Shown here one piece after another: positions 26,483-36,085 of a stretch of DNA of 64,000 nucleotides. Location: assembly GCA_028688995.1 (NCBI GenBank), contig JAQTXB010000003.1:124001-188000 (forward strand). Reading direction: 5' to 3'. The stretch's first letter is position 1. Every line of letters starts with the position of its first letter. Position numbers and translations under genes: made by a program. Origin of the DNA: Aliarcobacter sp. (GTDB lineage Bacteria; Campylobacterota; Campylobacteria; Campylobacterales; Arcobacteraceae). The notes under the pieces were generated by a model that was given only the letters and a program-made list of their open reading frames with translations, had not been told where the DNA came from and did not search any database.

Positions 26483-26743
26483 TCACGAATAATGTGGATA
26501 ATGATGATTTTCATCATCTTTAAATTCTAAAATACTTTTTAATGAAATAACTTCATCCTTTAAAGTATCAACTTCTTCTTTTAAATAGATTCTTTCTTGT
26601 TCTATTTTTTTTACTAAAGTTTCTAATCTTTCCACTTCATTATGTAATATTTCATTTCTTCTTTTTAAAATTAGAGCTTCATTTTTTGATTTTTCTGCTT
26701 CTTCTAAAGCTAGTTTACTTAATAATTCGTAGTTCATTTTCAC
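26483..26743 (-). CDS. Small coiled-coil protein, function unknown
   Basis: The 86-residue product is almost entirely a heptad-rich coiled coil (about 8-75, rich in E, K and L) with a polar His/Tyr tail (HHYPHYS). It has no signal peptide and no recognisable family; ZapB- or SlyX-like scaffolds look similar in composition, but no specific homology is claimed. It has a good ribosome binding site (AAGGAGTGAAA before the ATG), which supports a real gene. Confidence 0.6.
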   Translation of the reverse strand: MKMNYELLSKLALEEAEKSKNEALILKRRNEILHNEVERLETLVKKIEQERIYLKEEVDTLKDEVISLKSILEFKDDENHHYPHYS

Positions 26744-26904
26744 TCCTTAGAAACCAAAATCATATAATTTATTTAATAATAACATATAAAACTCATTCTT
26801 ATTATCGTTTTAATTTAAAATCCAACGATTTTATATAAGAGTGTTTACAATCAATTACAAAACTTTTATATGTTAGAATAAGCCAAAATTTTTTTGGGGT
26901 TATT

Positions 26905-27210
26905 ATGGATGGGATTGAAGTATTAGTTTTATTGGATGTTGGTGGTCTGCAAGATAAAGAAAAGTTTGAAAAACATGTAAAAAAAGAGGGATTTACTCCA
27001 GTTGAAGGTGAAGATTTTGTATATACTGCAACTTCAACAACAACAACTTTTTCTACAAAAGCATATATTTTAGAAGTTTTCAAAAAAGGGCTTCAAAAAA
27101 ATGTTTTTAATGATGCAAATTTGATTTTTTTATTAAATGAAACACCATATCCAACATATTATTATGACAAAAATACAAATGATTTTGAGTTAATTCAAGA
27201 AGAGAAATAG
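26905..27210 (+). CDS. Conserved hypothetical protein encoded before mfd
   Basis: The 101-residue soluble protein begins MDGIEVLVLLDVGG and has no signal peptide or membrane helix. Its alternating beta/alpha pattern (VLVLLDVG; FEKHVKKEGFTPV; AYILEVFKKGL; LIFLLNETPYPTYYYD) suggests a small alpha-beta fold, perhaps ferredoxin-like. I do not recognise a named family. Its stop overlaps the mfd GTG start (TAGTG), so the two are translationally coupled, which hints at a related role, but no function can be assigned. Confidence 0.72.
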   Translation: MDGIEVLVLLDVGGLQDKEKFEKHVKKEGFTPVEGEDFVYTATSTTTTFSTKAYILEVFKKGLQKNVFNDANLIFLLNETPYPTYYYDKNTNDFELIQEEK

Positions 27211-30197
27211 TGAAAAATATTTACGAGTTTTTAAAGAATCTAAAAGACGAAAAAAGAACAAAAGAGTGTCAATTACTAATCGTAAATGATGATAGACAAG
27301 CTCAAATAGCTTCAGATATTGTGGCATATTTGGGTTTGAAGCCTTTTGTTTTATCTGATTTTAGAGCAAATTTTGGAGATGATTTATTGTCATTTTCCAA
27401 TGAATTACAAGATATTACTGGAACTTTGAGTTCTTATTACTCTTACAAAAAACAAGACAAAATTCTAATCTCACCAATACGAACTGTTTCTTTCCCACTT
27501 CCAAAAGAGAAATGTTTTGATAGTTTTACAATAAATTTTGCAGATACAATCAAAATTGATGAACTAAAATCAAAACTTTACAATTGGGGATATTACTTTG
27601 TAGATATTGTTACAAGTGAAGGTGAAGTCTCTATTCGTGGAGATATTATTGATATTTGTCCACTTGGAAGTGAGTTTGGATATAGGGTTTCACTTTTTGA
27701 TGATGAAGTTGAGAGTATTAGAAAATTTGACATTGAAGATCAAAAATCAACAAAAGATGAAATAGAAACTTTTACTATAAATCCAGCTTTTTTAGCCCTT
27801 GATGAAAACTCTTTAAGTGCTATAAATGAGCAAATAGAAAATATTTCAAGTGATGCTTTTATCAAAGATATTCACTCTTTAGGATTTTGGTATTTAGATG
27901 AATTAGGCGAATATTTACCTCAAAATCTTAGTTCATTTATAACTCAAGATGCTTTAGATGAACTTGAAGAAGTTTATGTTTTTGAAGAAAAAAGAATAAA
28001 CAAAGATAAATTTTTATTAACACCTCAAATCTACAACAGCAAAAATTTTCAAGAAATTGCTCCTGCAAATGTAAAAGAGTTTATCTCTTTTCACAAAGAG
28101 AAAAAAATTACAATTATTTCAGGAACTGAAGCTAAAGTAAAAGGTTATGAGTTAGATTTAGCTGATAAAAATATCAAATATATTTTTGAAAACTACATCA
28201 TAAATCTTCTTGGAAATGATGAAGTAATTATCTCTTTAAACAAAGAAGTAAAAAAACGAAGAAAGAAAAAAGTAAAACTTGTTCTTGATGAACTTCAATT
28301 AAATGATTATGTAGTTCACGAAAAACACGGAATTGGACAATACAAAGGAATCGAACCCGTAACTGTTATGGGTGCAAAAAGAGACTTTGTAATTGTAATG
28401 TACGCAGGCGATGACAAGCTTTTAATTCCCGTTGAAAATATTGATTTAATCGATAGATATGTGGCTGATGGAAGCTCTTATGCAGTTGTTGATAAGTTAG
28501 GAAAAGGAAGCTTTGCCAAACTAAAAGAGAAAGTAAAAGATAGACTTTTTGCCATCGCAAATGATATTATTAAAATTGCAGCTGCCAGAGAACTTGTCAA
28601 TGGAATTCAAATCAACACAGATAAAAAAATTCTTGAAGATTTCCAAAAAAGTGCAGGTTTTGATTATACAAAAGACCAAAAAAGAAGTATTAGAGAGATT
28701 TTTACAGATTTAAGTAGCGGTCGAGTTATGGATAGACTTCTTTCAGGAGATGTTGGATTTGGTAAAACAGAAGTTGCAATGAATGCAATGTTAGCTGTAA
28801 TTTTGGATGGTTATCAAGCGATTTTTGTTTGTCCTACAACACTTCTTGCAACCCAACACTATCATAGTATGCAAAAAAGATTTTCAGAATTTGGAATAAA
28901 TATCGCCAAACTTGATGGAAAAACACCAGCGAAAGAGAAAACTGCTATTAAAAAAGCACTTGAAAATGGCGATATAAAACTTGTAATTGGAACGCACTCT
29001 TTATTAGAAATTAAAACAAATAATTTAGCTTTAGTAATTATAGATGAAGAGCATAAATTTGGGGTAAAACAAAAAGAAAAACTAAAACACCTAAGAGAAG
29101 ATGTTCATATCTTCTCTATGAGTGCAACGCCAATTCCACGAACTCTAAATCTTGCTTTATCAAAATTAAAAGGTATGAGCTCACTTTTAACTCCACCAAC
29201 AGAGAGATTGGGAGTGCGAACTTATGTAAAAGAGTTTAGTGATAAATTAATCAAAGAGATTATTTTAAGGGAAAAAAGAAGAGGTGGGCAACTCTTTTAT
29301 GTGCATAATAACATAGCTTCAATTGAAGTGAAAAAAGCAGATATTGAGCAAATAGTTCCAGGAATAAAAATCCAAGTTATCCACTCTCAAATCAAACCAG
29401 ACCTTGCGGAAAAAATCATAGATGCCTTTGAAAATAAAGAGTTTGATATTTTACTCGCAACTTCAATCGTTGAATCAGGACTTCACCTACCAAATGCAAA
29501 CTCAATTATTATTGATGGCGCTGATAGATTTGGAATCGCTGATTTACACCAATTAAGAGGAAGAGTTGGAAGAAGTAACAAAGAGGGATTCTGTTATTAC
29601 GTTGTTGAAGATAAAAAACAAATAACAGATGATGCAGTAAAAAGACTTGTTGCTTTAGAGTCAAACTCATACTTAGGAAGTGGAACGGCACTAGCTCACC
29701 AAGATTTAGAAATCAGAGGTGGTGGAAATATCATAGGCGAAGCCCAAAGCGGACACATAAAACAAATAGGATATGGTTTATATCTAAAAATGTTAGAAGA
29801 TGCATTAGCAAGTTTAAGTGGTGAAAATAAACCAGAGAAAAAAACAGTTGATATAAAACTAGCAATTTCAGCATACATCTCAGATGATTATATCCATGAA
29901 GACAGAGTAAGACTTGAACTTTATAGAAGGCTAAGTAAAGCCAATGATATTCAAGATGTGTATAAAATTGAAGAAGAAATGGAAGATAGATTTTGTAAAC
30001 CAGATATTTACACAAAACAGTTTATAGAACTAATCATTATAAAAATCTTAGCGTTAAATCTAGGAATCCAAAGTATCAGCTCTTATGAAATGGCTATTAC
30101 ATTTACAAAAGCAGATGACACAAAAGAGACAATCAAATCACCAAGCAAAGATGATGACGATATTATTGCTACAACTTTGAGGTATTTGAGAAAATAA
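27210..30197 (+). CDS. mfd: Transcription-repair coupling factor Mfd
   Basis: The 995-residue protein has the UvrB-like N-terminal region, the RNA polymerase-interaction (CarD-like) domain (LNDYVVHEKHGIGQYKG), and a RecG-like translocase with Walker A GDVGFGKTE (about 513-520), DEEH (612-615), SATPIPRTL and QLRGRVGRS. A C-terminal TRCF domain follows. Mfd removes RNA polymerase stalled at DNA lesions and recruits UvrA. It starts with GTG overlapping the stop of the 101-residue gene upstream. It is somewhat shorter than E. coli Mfd (1148 residues), as is usual in this lineage. Confidence 0.96.
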   Translation: MKNIYEFLKNLKDEKRTKECQLLIVNDDRQAQIASDIVAYLGLKPFVLSDFRANFGDDLLSFSNELQDITGTLSSYYSYKKQDKILISPIRTVSFPLPKEKCFDSFTINFADTIKIDELKSKLYNWGYYFVDIVTSEGEVSIRGDIIDICPLGSEFGYRVSLFDDEVESIRKFDIEDQKSTKDEIETFTINPAFLALDENSLSAINEQIENISSDAFIKDIHSLGFWYLDELGEYLPQNLSSFITQDALDELEEVYVFEEKRINKDKFLLTPQIYNSKNFQEIAPANVKEFISFHKEKKITIISGTEAKVKGYELDLADKNIKYIFENYIINLLGNDEVIISLNKEVKKRRKKKVKLVLDELQLNDYVVHEKHGIGQYKGIEPVTVMGAKRDFVIVMYAGDDKLLIPVENIDLIDRYVADGSSYAVVDKLGKGSFAKLKEKVKDRLFAIANDIIKIAAARELVNGIQINTDKKILEDFQKSAGFDYTKDQKRSIREIFTDLSSGRVMDRLLSGDVGFGKTEVAMNAMLAVILDGYQAIFVCPTTLLATQHYHSMQKRFSEFGINIAKLDGKTPAKEKTAIKKALENGDIKLVIGTHSLLEIKTNNLALVIIDEEHKFGVKQKEKLKHLREDVHIFSMSATPIPRTLNLALSKLKGMSSLLTPPTERLGVRTYVKEFSDKLIKEIILREKRRGGQLFYVHNNIASIEVKKADIEQIVPGIKIQVIHSQIKPDLAEKIIDAFENKEFDILLATSIVESGLHLPNANSIIIDGADRFGIADLHQLRGRVGRSNKEGFCYYVVEDKKQITDDAVKRLVALESNSYLGSGTALAHQDLEIRGGGNIIGEAQSGHIKQIGYGLYLKMLEDALASLSGENKPEKKTVDIKLAISAYISDDYIHEDRVRLELYRRLSKANDIQDVYKIEEEMEDRFCKPDIYTKQFIELIIIKILALNLGIQSISSYEMAITFTKADDTKETIKSPSKDDDDIIATTLRYLRK

Positions 30198-30220
30198 AAA
30201 ATGGAAGGATGTTTATAGAA

Positions 30221-30739
30221 ATGTTAAATTTAGAATTAGCTGAATATCAACATGAAAATATTGAAGATATTATTAAGTTAATTAATAGTTCATATAGAGA
30301 TAATAAATCTAATAAAGCATGGACAAGTGAATCTCATTTACTTACTGGAAAAAGAATAAATGAAATAATGTTCAAAGAAATATTAAATGACATAAATTCA
30401 AAAATATATATAGCAAAATCTGAAAATAATATTATTGCGTGTATTCAGGCTAAATTAGAAAATCAAGAAATTCATATTGGATTGTTTGCAGTGGATTCAA
30501 ATTTTCAATCTGGGGGTATTGGTAAAAGATTATTAGGATTTGCAGAAACTGAATCTTCAAAAATTTGGAAAGTAAATAGTTTTGTAATGGAAGTAATTTC
30601 AAGCAGGAAAGAGCTAATTGAATTTTATATTAGAAGAGGATATGTAAATACAAATTTATATTTAGATTTCCCCGAATCAAAACTTTGGAATAGAATTTCC
30701 GATGATTTTAAGCTTTTAGTTTTAAGAAAGAGATTTTAA
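30221..30739 (+). CDS. GNAT family N-acetyltransferase
   Basis: The protein has a GNAT fold with the acetyl-CoA loop QSGGIGKRLLGFAE and a C-terminal region with RRGYVNTN. An in-frame ATG at 30209 exists, but GGAAGGA lies right against it and is better placed for ATG 30221, giving 172 residues. The substrate is unknown. It follows mfd by about 20 nt and may be read through from it. The closest general match in style is an acetyltransferase of amino-acid or small-molecule type. Confidence 0.8.
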   Translation: MLNLELAEYQHENIEDIIKLINSSYRDNKSNKAWTSESHLLTGKRINEIMFKEILNDINSKIYIAKSENNIIACIQAKLENQEIHIGLFAVDSNFQSGGIGKRLLGFAETESSKIWKVNSFVMEVISSRKELIEFYIRRGYVNTNLYLDFPESKLWNRISDDFKLLVLRKRF

Positions 30740-30740
30740 T

Positions 30741-30773
30741 AAAAATATTAAAATCTCAACTATAAATATTTTT
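30741..30773. terminator. Weak bidirectional terminator between GNAT gene and cowN
   Basis: AAAAATATT (30741-30749) pairs with AATATTTTT (30765-30773) between two convergent genes; the loop is 15 nt. Confidence 0.4.
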
Positions 30774-31088
30774 TTAACAACACTCCAACTCACAAACACT
30801 CAAAGCTTTCATTCCCGCTTCATCTTGTGCTTTTTCAAACAATTCATCCAAATAAAAAGAGTTTGAACATACAAGATATAATAAAGCCTCTTTTTCATCA
30901 TCTTTTGCGTCTCTTGTGTAGTAAGCTTTTGGAATCATTGGAACTACTTTTTTCCAATAGATATTCATGTTTTTTGGATTTTCAAGAACCCTCAACATAT
31001 TATCAATCACTAAACAAGCATTTTCAAAACAATTTATATTTTTGAAGCTCACATATCTTTCATCAATTCTAATTTCATTATTAGACAT
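30774..31088 (-). CDS. cowN: CowN-family N2-fixation sustaining protein
   Basis: The 104-residue protein contains DERYVSFKNINCFENA near its N-terminus and ends VCELECC. Both match the CowN family pattern as I know it (RYVSF-x2-I-x-C-x2-NA; terminal ECC). CowN protects nitrogenase activity in the presence of carbon monoxide in Rhodobacter and Gluconacetobacter. AAGGAG lies 6 nt before the ATG. No other nif gene is in the window; the presence of this gene suggests a nitrogenase elsewhere in the genome. Confidence 0.8.
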   Translation of the reverse strand: MSNNEIRIDERYVSFKNINCFENACLVIDNMLRVLENPKNMNIYWKKVVPMIPKAYYTRDAKDDEKEALLYLVCSNSFYLDELFEKAQDEAGMKALSVCELECC

Positions 31089-31192
31089 TAAGTCTCCTTC
31101 ATTATTTTATATACAATTGTACTTCTAAATAAGTCTAAAGGCTATGTTATAATCTGAAGAATTAGTGACATTTTACGAAAGAAAAGGGAAAT

Positions 31193-32185
31193 ATGGCGGA
31201 AGTTTCAAGTGTTACCTTTCATTATGTGTTAAAGGCTTTAGAAAAAATAACAAATATTTCTATAGAAAAAATGTTAAATGAAGTTGAGTTATCACCTTTA
31301 GTTTTATCAAAACATGATGGCAAAATTGATAGTAAAAATCTCTCTTTTATTTTTAGATATTGTATGAAAGAATCAAATAATCCAGCTTTAGCTTTACATA
31401 TTGGTCAAGCTGTTTCTTATCAATCTTTGGGACTTTTAGGATATTTACTTTTAAATACAAATAGTTTAAAACAGATGATTGAAAAATTTAATTATTATCA
31501 AAAAGTAATTAGTGGATATTTTAAATTTCAGTTTTTTGATGATGGAGTTTATTATAAATTAGCAATTTATATAAATGAAAATCCAATGATTCCCGTTCCT
31601 AGTTTTCATGCACAAGTTCATTTATCTTCCATTGTTTCAATATTAACTCAAATTTTAGGGCAAAAAGTAACTCCTGAATTTACATATTTTTCTCAAGATG
31701 TTGATGAAAATCTACTGGAATATCAAAAAATCTTTGGAGATAATATCTTTTTTTCAAAAGGTGAAAATGCAATATTTTTTAAAATTGATAGATTAAATAT
31801 TCCAGTTAAAAATCCAAACTCTTCAATGTTGAACTATTTTGAAAATGAAGCGAAAAAGATTTTAGATGAGTTAGAAAATAAAACTTGGTATGCAAAAGTT
31901 GAAAAAGAGATTTTAAAAAATATAGGCGAAAAAGAGGTAACAATAGATTTAATCTCTTCAAATCTTGGAACGACTCCTCGAACTTTACAAAATTATTTAA
32001 AAGCAGAAAACAAAACTTTTAGGGATGCTTTAGGAAAAATTAGACAAAAACTTGCCCAACATTACATAGAAAATACAAAAATGGATTTGGGAACAATCTC
32101 ATTTTTATTGGGTTATAGCGAACCTAGCTCATTTTTTAGAGCATATAAAAAGTGGAACAAAAAAACACCAAAACAAAATAGTTAA
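31193..32185 (+). CDS. AraC family transcriptional regulator
   Basis: The 330-residue protein has an N-terminal ligand-binding domain of the arabinose-binding/QhpR-like type (about 15-195, with ALHIGQAVSYQSLGLLGYLLLNTNSLKQM) and a C-terminal double helix-turn-helix (about 230-328, TTPRTLQNYLKAENKTFRDAL then LGYSEPSSFFRAYKKW). It would regulate a few promoters in response to an unknown small molecule. It is a single gene with its own terminator. The divergent neighbour is cowN, 104 nt away, so control of cowN is possible but unproven. Confidence 0.88.
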   Translation: MAEVSSVTFHYVLKALEKITNISIEKMLNEVELSPLVLSKHDGKIDSKNLSFIFRYCMKESNNPALALHIGQAVSYQSLGLLGYLLLNTNSLKQMIEKFNYYQKVISGYFKFQFFDDGVYYKLAIYINENPMIPVPSFHAQVHLSSIVSILTQILGQKVTPEFTYFSQDVDENLLEYQKIFGDNIFFSKGENAIFFKIDRLNIPVKNPNSSMLNYFENEAKKILDELENKTWYAKVEKEILKNIGEKEVTIDLISSNLGTTPRTLQNYLKAENKTFRDALGKIRQKLAQHYIENTKMDLGTISFLLGYSEPSSFFRAYKKWNKKTPKQNS

Positions 32186-32202
32186 AATTTTAAACTGAAA
32201 AT

Positions 32203-32236
32203 AAAAAAGAGAAAGTATCACTTTTCTCTTTTTTTT
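32203..32236 (+). terminator. Rho-independent terminator of the araC-type gene
   Basis: AAAAAAGAGAAAGT pairs with ACTTTTCTCTTTTTT (one bulged base) around a 3-nt loop and continues into a T-run. Confidence 0.75.
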
Positions 32237-32363
32237 ATAGGAGAGCTTGAACGATGGGTATAAAAGATTAAATTATTTATTTGAGTTGCTCTAATAATAA
32301 ATTGCTGCTAATTTATTATATGAGAAATTATATAAAACCAAAGTGGCATAAAAGTGGCTTTAT

Positions 32364-33365
32364 TTAAAAGATTTCTAATTCACATACAACTTGAGCATGA
32401 TCACTATTTAAAAGTGAACCATTCTGGTTTTTTTGTAAGTGTTTATCAAAAACTTCAAATGAAGTTATTTCACCTAAATGATTTTCTCTATTTTTATCAA
32501 ACATATTTGAAACAAAAATATAGTCTAAAACATTTCCTTTTCCAGCAAAATAACTTGTTGGAGTTCGTTTTATCTCTTTTTGTTCAGGATGTGGATTGTA
32601 AATCTCTTTTTCATAAAAATTATATGGATCAAGTAAGAGATAATCATCTTGCGTTAAATCTTCATCATGGTATCTTTTGTTTGTTAAAGCTTCAATTGTT
32701 ATTGAGAACTCTTTATCGTTTAAATCAGTCATTAAAATAGCTGGATTTGATGTTAGTTTAATATCTGTAAAAAGTGAGCTTGCTTCGCAAAGTCTTTGTT
32801 TTAGTGATAAAGAATAGTTTTCTTCTAAAGATTTTTTTACTTTCTCTTTTTTTTCAACTAGAGTTGAATTTTTTGTAAAAACATATTCAAATTCATTATC
32901 TCTATTAGATTTTAAATGGCAAACATAAACATCTAACTCTTTTTGATTTGGTAATGCAATAGTTGCTTTTATAGGTTCTCTTGCAAATTTAAAAAAGTCA
33001 TTTAAATAATGTTTTTTAAGTGCTGAAAAATCTATTTCAACTCTTTTTAGATTTCTAATGGGATACTTTGAAGCAAGGGCAACAACTGTAGTTGTATAAA
33101 CTTTATCATTTTTATTATCAACTTTTGGACCATCAATTGTTTTAAAATATTTAAAACCTAAATCACTAAGTAGAGTTTTTAGAGCTTTTTTTGAAAAAAC
33201 TTCTTGAAAACCTATAATGTCACAGTTCATTTCAATGATTTGATTTTTTATCCAAGCTGTTTTTTCTTGCCACTGTTCAATATTGAACTTTTCTTTTTTT
33301 GTATACCATGAATATGGTGGTTCAACAAATTGAAAAAGGTTAAATGTTCCTACTCTTATTTTCAT
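32364..33365 (-). CDS. Endonuclease/exonuclease/phosphatase (EEP) family protein
   Basis: The 333-residue protein has the EEP active-site motifs: FNLFQF near the N-terminus, DIIGFQEVFS (metal-binding Glu), VCHLKSNR, LMTDLNDKEFS and a terminal NSDHAQV (catalytic Asp-His). It has no signal peptide, so it likely acts in the cytoplasm as a nuclease or phosphodiesterase; the substrate is unknown. It lies 5 nt downstream of the cyclase gene on the same strand and is probably co-transcribed with it. Confidence 0.82.
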   Translation of the reverse strand: MKIRVGTFNLFQFVEPPYSWYTKKEKFNIEQWQEKTAWIKNQIIEMNCDIIGFQEVFSKKALKTLLSDLGFKYFKTIDGPKVDNKNDKVYTTTVVALASKYPIRNLKRVEIDFSALKKHYLNDFFKFAREPIKATIALPNQKELDVYVCHLKSNRDNEFEYVFTKNSTLVEKKEKVKKSLEENYSLSLKQRLCEASSLFTDIKLTSNPAILMTDLNDKEFSITIEALTNKRYHDEDLTQDDYLLLDPYNFYEKEIYNPHPEQKEIKRTPTSYFAGKGNVLDYIFVSNMFDKNRENHLGEITSFEVFDKHLQKNQNGSLLNSDHAQVVCELEIF

Positions 33366-33370
33366 GTTAT

Positions 33371-35479
33371 TTAAAGTATAAAAATACTATTTCTCCCTAA
33401 TTTTTTAGCTTCATATAAACAATCATCAGCTTCTTTATAAAGTAAAGAACTATTTGTAATTGATTCACCTTCTTTTGAAACAATACCAATTGAAACAGTT
33501 AAATATTTTGATATTTTACTTGTTTTATGTTCAATTTGAAGTTTTTCTATTTCATCTTTTATTAAATTCGCAAATTCTATTACCTTTTCTTTATCTAAAG
33601 TTGTAATAATTCCAAACTCTTCACCTCCAAGTCTAAAGGCAAAATCACTAGCTCGTGAAGTTCTTTTTCTTAAGATATTGGCTACTTTTTCAAGTACAAT
33701 ATCACCTTCTTGATGTCCATAAGTATCATTAAATTGTTTAAAATAATCAATATCCATAATTAAAAATGAGAAAGAATTGTTTTCTCTTTTTGCTCTATTT
33801 ATCTCTTCTTCGATTTTTTTATTAAAAAATCTTCTATTATATAGTTGCGTTAATTCATCTGTAATTGATAAGTATTCAATATGTTTTTTATCTGTTATAT
33901 TTGTTCTAATTGCTGTAAAGCCAACAAGTTCATGATTCTTAAAAATTGGTTTTATAATTGCATATACCCAATAATCTTTTCCTGATTTACTAATATTATG
34001 TATTTCACCTTTCCAAATATTTCCATCAAGAATTGTTGACCACATATCATCATAAAATTTAATCGCTGTTTGAGGATGTCTTACCAATTTATGAGTTTTT
34101 CCTATTAATTCTTCTTTAGAATATTCAGAAATTTTACAAAAAGCTTCACTAACATCAATAATATAACCATTTTTATCAGTTGAAGAGATAATGATATTTT
34201 CATTTATAATTTTTATATAATCTTGTAGTTTTTTCTCTGTTTCATTTTTACTTTCAAGGGTTAAATTTAAATTATTTGCAAGTGAAACAAACTCTTTGTA
34301 AGTTAATTTTTGTGTATCAATTTTCTCATTTTCTTTAGAAGCTTTTTCAAAAGATAAAACAAGATTATTTATATTTGTATCAATAAATTGAGCTATTTTT
34401 TTTGATGTAAGATATAGAGCAATAATCATTAATATGAACATAATTGACATATATATAAGTTGCTCATAAATAGTTTCTTTAAAAAGATCCTCTTTTCTGC
34501 TTAACTCTTTTTCTACTTCATCCAAATACATTCCTGAACCAATTATCCAATTATATTTTTCATATACTTTTACATAAGAAATTTTGTCATACTCTTTTGT
34601 TGTATTTATTTTTTTAAATTTATAAGAAAAAAATCCACCATCTGGATTTTGAGCTGTTTCTAGTTGTCGTTTAAATAGCTCTTCAGATGGATGTTTTGTT
34701 GGAACTTCCATTTTTCTACCATCAAAAACTAAAGTTTTAGCATTTGTAGTATTAACAAAAAGGTAATTATTCCCATCAAATCTAATAGAAGCAATCCACT
34801 CCAAAATTTCATTTTGTGCTTTTGCTCTTATTTCATCAACATATTCACCCATTCCAATATGCCAATTATATGGTTCAAATAGTTTAACATAAGAGATTTT
34901 TGAATATTGTTTATTATCATAAGTATCTGGTTTTACAAAGGTAGTATTTAAAAAACCCTCTTTATTCTCTAAAGCAATTTTAGCTTGTTGTTGAATTATA
35001 TAATTACCATTTTCATCTTTTAAATTCCAAACATCATTGTAGGTATCTAATTTTATTTTTTTGTTAAAAAGTACAGCTTGTCCACTATTGCTATTTATAA
35101 AAAAGTAAGTTTTATCATCCCCATAACTTGAATTATTTAGAGCATCAGCGATTAATAATTGTATTTCTTGTGGTGTTTTTTTATTTTTATTCTCTTCATA
35201 GATATTTGTTGCTAAATTATAAGCTTGATTAACTCGTTCTTTTAATTTATCTTTTATTGAATTTGTTAATATATCTTCTTTGTGGTCTATTAAATTATAA
35301 ACACTTAATACTTCCCTTTTAACTTGCTCTTTTTTTACCTTTGTAAACTCTTCTCTAATATGCAGTTTATCATTTTGGAAATTCTGATATTGAAAAAATA
35401 AAGATATGGCAAATGCTAAGAAAGTTGAAATAAATGCTGTTGTAAAGATAACTCTTGTAATGAAATTTGATAGTTGCAT
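33371..35479 (-). CDS. Diguanylate cyclase with double Cache, PAS and GGDEF domains
   Basis: The 702-residue protein has a membrane helix (about 9-30), an extracytoplasmic double Cache region with two similar modules (YVKLFEPYNWHIGMGEYVDEI and YVKVYEKYNWIIGSGMYLDEV), and a second helix (about 340-362). A PAS domain (about 425-535) is followed by GGDEF (about 540-700) with an intact GGEEF and an RASD inhibitory site exactly 5 residues upstream. It should make cyclic di-GMP from GTP with product inhibition. The Cache_2 type often binds small organic acids. There is no EAL domain. The EEP gene follows in the same unit. Confidence 0.93.
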   Translation of the reverse strand: MQLSNFITRVIFTTAFISTFLAFAISLFFQYQNFQNDKLHIREEFTKVKKEQVKREVLSVYNLIDHKEDILTNSIKDKLKERVNQAYNLATNIYEENKNKKTPQEIQLLIADALNNSSYGDDKTYFFINSNSGQAVLFNKKIKLDTYNDVWNLKDENGNYIIQQQAKIALENKEGFLNTTFVKPDTYDNKQYSKISYVKLFEPYNWHIGMGEYVDEIRAKAQNEILEWIASIRFDGNNYLFVNTTNAKTLVFDGRKMEVPTKHPSEELFKRQLETAQNPDGGFFSYKFKKINTTKEYDKISYVKVYEKYNWIIGSGMYLDEVEKELSRKEDLFKETIYEQLIYMSIMFILMIIALYLTSKKIAQFIDTNINNLVLSFEKASKENEKIDTQKLTYKEFVSLANNLNLTLESKNETEKKLQDYIKIINENIIISSTDKNGYIIDVSEAFCKISEYSKEELIGKTHKLVRHPQTAIKFYDDMWSTILDGNIWKGEIHNISKSGKDYWVYAIIKPIFKNHELVGFTAIRTNITDKKHIEYLSITDELTQLYNRRFFNKKIEEEINRAKRENNSFSFLIMDIDYFKQFNDTYGHQEGDIVLEKVANILRKRTSRASDFAFRLGGEEFGIITTLDKEKVIEFANLIKDEIEKLQIEHKTSKISKYLTVSIGIVSKEGESITNSSLLYKEADDCLYEAKKLGRNSIFIL

Positions 35480-35623
35480 TCTTTGTTCTTATATTATATT
35501 TATATATTATATTGTATCTAAAGATAGATATTTTCCCTATTAAGATTGTGTTAATATTCAATTTATAAATCATTAAAAACCTCATGTCATACTTTCACAT
35601 ATCAAAAATAAAAGGATTAAAAA

Positions 35624-36082
35624 ATGAAAACAAAAAATAAAGTAATATCTGGATTAGTTTTAAGTTTAGTGTTAGCAAGTGGTTTATATGCTGCTAATGA
35701 TAATATGGAAAAAAGAGAAAATTGTGGCATGATGAAAAATGATAAAATGCATAAAATGCAAAATCATAGAGGTGGTTTAGTTCCGATGTTTCAAGAGTTA
35801 AATTTAACAGCTGAACAACAAACTAAAATTGAACAAATCATGGATGAAAGCAGAAAATCTTTTAAATCAACAGATGAAGCTTTCTCAAAAGATGGATTTG
35901 ACAAAACTAAATATGTTCAAATTATGAATGAAAAAAGAGATAATATGATAAAATCGGAAGCAGAAGTGATTGAAAAATCTTATGCTGTTTTAACTCCTAA
36001 ACAAAAAGAGCAGTTAAAAGTTCTTATGGATTTAAGAAAAGAGAAAATGAATCAAAGAATTGAAGAAAAAATAAAAGGGTAA
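35624..36082 (+). CDS. Spy/CpxP-like periplasmic LTxxQ protein
   Basis: The 152-residue protein has a signal peptide (about 1-23, ending LYA) and two LTxxQ motifs, LTAEQ (61-65) and LTPKQ (123-127), which define the Spy/CpxP family. The rest is helical and rich in Met, His and Lys (NCGMMKNDKMHKMQNH), which might bind metal. Family members are periplasmic chaperones or stress sensors that inhibit a CpxA-type kinase. It lies 3 nt before a response regulator and kinase pair, matching that role. ATG follows AAAAGGATTAAAAA. Confidence 0.85.
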   Translation: MKTKNKVISGLVLSLVLASGLYAANDNMEKRENCGMMKNDKMHKMQNHRGGLVPMFQELNLTAEQQTKIEQIMDESRKSFKSTDEAFSKDGFDKTKYVQIMNEKRDNMIKSEAEVIEKSYAVLTPKQKEQLKVLMDLRKEKMNQRIEEKIKG

Positions 36083-36085
36083 ATT

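Noticed and set aside
32280-32363. Direct repeat AAAGTGGC (AAAGTGGCATAAAAGTGGC) and short hydrophobic frames beside the EEP gene, checked as a possible attachment site or integrase remnant.
   Set aside because: There is no tRNA, no integrase frame and no second copy elsewhere in the window.
35500-35620. Possible CpxR-type tandem repeat (TTAAG-N6-TTAAT) upstream of the Spy-like gene.
   Set aside because: A single weak match in very AT-rich DNA; not distinguishable from chance by eye.
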